Shown here: piece after piece, positions 7,294 to 10,505 of the stretch
How the letters are laid out: each line of letters starts with the position of its first letter
How positions within the stretch are numbered: position 1 is the stretch's first letter
NCBI GenBank assembly: GCA_009602725.1
Contig: WELB01000230.1
Span: forward strand, 205,143-215,647
Source: Spirogloea muscicola
Lineage: Eukaryota > Streptophyta > Zygnematophyceae > Spirogloeales > Spirogloeaceae
Length of the DNA: 10,505 nucleotides
Direction of reading: 5' to 3'
Notes under the pieces: model-generated
Database searches by the model: none
What the model was told of the DNA's origin: nothing
The model's input: only the letters and a program-made list of their open reading frames with translations
Position numbers and translations under genes: made by a program

Positions 7294-10200
7294 ACGATTG
7301 GTGCTCAGCAAGGCAGAGCTCTCACTACCTGCAGCTGGGGCTGCTTCGGCAGCACCCTGCAGTCCCTGCGACTCGCTGTCCCCACCCTCGGTTGCCCGTC
7401 CAGCATTTGCCGCGTCTAAGAGCCGCTCGCTTGATGTTGCTTCGGCATGCATCACTGCAGCTTCTTCGTCAGTGAAGTGACTACTAGCTTGATGCTGATC
7501 CTCTGTATGATGCCCTGTTGGGGCTGGAAAGCTGGTGCCGGCAAAAGCGGCGCCATTGTGACCAGCCGCAGTATTCTCATGCTTTGACTGTTGGTTAATG
7601 TCTGCGACACCGTCGGGATGGCTGGCTGAGCTAGGGCGAGGGCGACTGCTCTGAAGTGAAACCGTGGGAGTCTCTTTGAGCACATAGCTGGCTGCTGCCA
7701 GGTCGCTTTGCTCAGCTGTCTCAACCTCAAGTACACCATGGCTTTGCAACTTTGTGTCTGAGGAGACCAAGCTTGTGGAATCCGCAAGGGGGCTCGGCTT
7801 TGACCTGCTGCTTAAGACCTGACAGAGAGTAGATTGACAGCAGCATCAGCATAGTGGCTGCCTGCTTGACGACCAGGAGCACAGTTGCAAAGGGCAGATG
7901 ACGAACCAACATTGAGGTGCACACACTCTGCTGATTGACATAGAAAGGTGCAACTACTTCTGCAGCTAACAACCTTCCCGTCCACATTCTTAAAGATGCC
8001 ATGGTCGACTCTGATAGATAGTAAATCAACAACGCTGGCCTTGTGCACTCCAAGTAAAAAGGATCACTACTAGCAGAGTCTCTCTGGTAACGGCGCAATG
8101 CTTACCATGGTGCCACGGTCCTGCCCTGCAGTAGCCTGGATTGGTGAATCCTTGAGCTCCAATGACTCGATGGAGAGATTGCCAAGTGCAACATTGACGT
8201 CGAGGAGGCTCAGCGCCGGGCTCAGAGCGGGCCAGTACTGGCTGAGCTCCTTCCGGACCTGGGCACACCACACTCCTTCTTGAGTAGAGAAGACAGTTGG
8301 CGCCGTAAATCAAGTCATTGATGTTGTAACGGTCAGCGTCAAAGCATCGCAGCAAGCATGTCACCTTGATCAAAACGTCAAAGGTCTGAGGCCGGAGCTC
8401 CTTGCGACTTTGAAGTGGAACCTGTTCAGGGCCATCGCCCAAGAGGCTTGCAGTGCAGGCCGCATAGGATGCAGATATTGACTTCAGATTGTAACCGCCC
8501 TCTAGGGCGAGCACAACCTTGCCATCAGCCAGCGCCAGCAGCTGCAAAGTAACCAGTAGTGCCTCTTTCAATACTCGCAGATACCAGCAGGGGGAAGATA
8601 CTATTATGCTTCACACAATCAGGTACAATCTGAAAGAGCAGATTGAAGACAGCAAACAATTGCCCTCAGGAGTGATGAAAAGACATCCTGCTAACCTTCT
8701 CAGTCATGTGGGAATAGCCATATGGTGTTAGGCAGCAGCCCCCTAGAGGGTCACCTTCCGCTGCAAGACAGCACAAAGTGGCCACGTGTCAACTTGCGGC
8801 TGACTACATGCCGCAAAGAGTGTCAATGCAAGATCGTCTCGATACTGGACAGCATGAGTACCTCAGAAGGAGTACTTGCCAGCATCAAAGCCACCAGAGA
8901 TGAGAACGACGTGGGGGTCGAACTGCCTGGCGGCTGGCATGAGCACGTTATCCCATACAGCCAGGTAGTCCAAGTCGCCAAATCCCCCGCTCGGCCACGG
9001 AACATTGATGTTGAAACCCACACCTTTGCCCTCACCGACCATGTCAAAATCCCCATCACCACCTCCTGGATAGAACATACCACCATCGTGCCTGCCACAA
9101 GAGAGGGCAGTTCCGCAAAGCACGTTGGCCTGCCTCAGAGTTAAGAGTGATATGTGTCCCCTTGACGAGTGCCAATTCTAGTGTTAGCAAAAGCCTTGCT
9201 ATTGCTGCAGCAACACCAGTGCAATGATCGTCCTCAGCTAGTGAAGAAGCTAACCGGTGGACAGAGAAGTAGAGGATGCGAGGGTCGTCGTAGAACATAT
9301 GTTGGATGCCGTTGCCGTGGTGCACGTCCCAGTCAACAACAAGAACCTTAGCGATGCCGAGCTCTTTCTGCATAAGCGATGGCAAGCCCCAGCTCAAAAC
9401 ACAAGGACTGACAAGGAAGAACGGATCCACAGGCAGCCTAATACTCAATCTTCCATCTCCTGAGGCTTACAAGGATCGTAGGGCAAGGGGTAATAGCTAC
9501 TACATTTTAGTATGAAGTGAGGCTCCCAAAGGCAATCACCTTCTCAACAAGGTGCTTGGCAGCAATCGCCACGTTGTTGTAAAGGCAGAAGCCCATGGCA
9601 ACGTCCTCCTCTGCATGGTGCCCAGGCGGCCGCACGACCGCAGCACCCGCACGGAGTTGGCCCCTGGCGACCTGCTCAGCAAGCTGCGCCGCCACGAGCA
9701 GGGCTCAGGGTACAACGCAGGTCATGGAGGTTGTCACGGGTCGCGGATGCTGCTGAACCTTTCGCCATTGACTAGCTCTGAGTTCTGGTCATTGGAGAAG
9801 ACTACATTCTGAACCCTGATCGCTTCAAGCTCTACATCAGAAGGGCCAAGAGATGTGGATGCAGTCTTGCCCGATGGCGCGCTCACCTCCACAACGGACC
9901 CCGCAGCTAACAAGGCGGCATTGGAGGAGCCCTCATTGAAGTAGATGGAGTTGTAGCGCCCGGCGAGGGCGGCGCGAGCGCGCCGGCCAAGACTGGGGCT
10001 GCTCACCTCCCGCATCTGCGACACATGCGCCGGCGTGTGCACCAGCAGGAGCTCGTCGTCAGAGGCCTCTCTCGCAGGCACGCGCACGCACCTGCGAGCT
10101 TGAGCAGCAGCGGCAGGACTTTCTTCCAGCGTCAGTACAAGAGTGCGAGTTGGCGCCTGAGGGTGCATGACTTCCTGGTGGCGTGAGCTGCCTGAGGGCG

Positions 10201-10505
10201 AGAACCGGGGCGCACCAGCAGAGGCGGAGCGAGGCAAGAGGGCGACAAGCAGCAGCTGGCTCAGCCACTGCAGAGCCAGGCCCCCAGCAGCAGTGGGAGT
10301 GGCAAGTGGTGGCTCCGAGCGCAGAGCCGGATGGTCGTCGCAAGATCGAGAGCCGTGCCTCTGCGCGAGGCCCCGGGCCTGGAGGGCGGCGAAGATGCTG
10401 CGGATGCGCTCCGGCCGCTCGGGGTGGGAGGCGTCCAGCGGGTCCCGATGCGCCGCCATGCGCTCGTCGTACACCAGCCCCACGCCCGCCGCCGCCGCCG
10501 CCGCC
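6009..10505 (-). CDS. Class II (HDA5-type) histone deacetylase fused to a GGCT/AIG2-like domain, 13 exons, N-terminus off the window
   Basis: Model exons in transcript order are 10505-10359, 10091-9887, 9683-9540, 9367-9255, 9091-8880, 8760-8696, 8541-8365, 8258-8106, 7818-7225, 7082-6889, 6756-6555, 6458-6394 and 6177-6009: 812 residues to a TGA, open at the right edge. The product removes acetyl groups from lysines using zinc. Counting from the edge, it shows GLVYDERM (9-16), HPERPERIR (27-35), RPPGHHAEE (135-143), DWDVHHGNG (177-185), [10 protein letters not shown] (209-218), [13 protein letters not shown] (269-281) and LEGGYN (308-313). Zinc ligands D179, H181 and D272, paired H139/H140 and catalytic Tyr312 are all present, so activity is expected. 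Residues 406-580 are a Ser/Ala/Glu/His-rich linker. From 581 a complete GGCT/AIG2-like domain follows, as remembered from plant HDA5. The GC donors at 10358 and 8879 are non-canonical. The exon 11-12 junction is ambiguous (donor after 6555, 6567 or 6612), and the GC donor at 10358 is less certain than the one at 8879. Confidence 0.9.
8761..8879 (-). other. Non-canonical GC-AG intron inside the deacetylase catalytic core
   Basis: Read on the minus strand, the exon ends GATGCTG, the intron begins GCAAGT and ends CTTGCAG. The join is phase 1 and creates the expected family motif [12 protein letters not shown]. The only nearby GT downstream (GTACTC) would be phase 2 and leads straight to a stop codon. 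GCAAGT is the standard form of the minor GC donor class, so this intron is well supported by sequence logic. Confidence 0.82.
10092..10358 (-). other. Probable GC-AG intron, or in-frame insertion, near the deacetylase N-terminus
   Basis: The conserved segment ending GLAQ-R is separated from [19 protein letters not shown] by 267 bases. The segment starts GCACGG, ends GCTCGCAG, and has a TACTGAC branch-point-like site about 45 bases before the AG. Both edges are phase 2, and the splice restores a normal deacetylase spacing. The segment is stop-free and a multiple of three, so if unspliced it would add 89 residues in frame. No usable GT donor lies at the homology boundary; a GT about 90 bases further in (CAGTGG) is also phase 2 and would retain some extra residues. 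Confidence 0.6.
10484..10505 (-). repeat. GCC tract encoding polyalanine at the deacetylase N-terminal edge
   Basis: Read on the minus strand in the deacetylase frame, this GGC/GCG run encodes six alanines and a glycine directly before VGLVYDERM. It reaches the window edge, so its full length and the true start codon are not visible. Confidence 0.8.

Noticed and set aside
7164-7475. Plus-strand ORF of 103 codons
   Set aside because: It lies opposite deacetylase exon 9, which has clear frame and motif support on the minus strand.

Overview
This is a stretch of eukaryotic nuclear genome. Two multi-exon genes converge tail to tail. Neither has a long uninterrupted frame; both become continuous only when phase-matched introns of about 100-300 bases are removed. 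Gene content points to the green lineage, most likely a green or streptophyte alga: a plant HDA5-type class II histone deacetylase with a C-terminal YGSN domain, and an EF-hand mitochondrial-family carrier with plant BT1-like stretches. I cannot name the species from the sequence. There are no bacterial-style operons, tRNAs, rRNAs, CRISPR arrays or recognisable transposons.

Layout. 1-815 is a purine-rich, non-coding-looking region with at least three degenerate copies of a GCCAGCCCA-containing repeat. 815-1319 is very GC- and CpG-rich, with a (GCC)n tract; it is probably the promoter and 5' leader of the next gene. 1320-5239 (+) is an 11-exon gene for a calcium-regulated carrier of about 661 residues: a 140-residue N-terminal extension, two canonical and two degenerate EF-hands, then three carrier repeats. 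5240-6008 is the shared 3' intergenic region, with a Pumilio-type motif and two AATAAA signals for the plus-strand gene. 6009-10505 (-) is a 13-exon class II histone deacetylase whose N-terminus lies beyond the right edge. All catalytic motifs are present, followed by a roughly 175-residue linker and a complete GGCT/AIG2-like domain.

The two genes have no evident shared pathway: one product would act in an organelle membrane and the other on acetylated proteins. The most notable observation is in the deacetylase. The exon carrying the zinc-binding Asp joins the next exon only through a non-canonical GC-AG intron. A competing GT donor 15 bases upstream would remove exactly that Asp in frame. 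A second GC-AG intron is likely near the N-terminus, and a third donor is possible in the C-terminal domain.

All exon boundaries were derived by hand from splice dinucleotides, reading phase and remembered family motifs. They are models, not transcript-supported facts.
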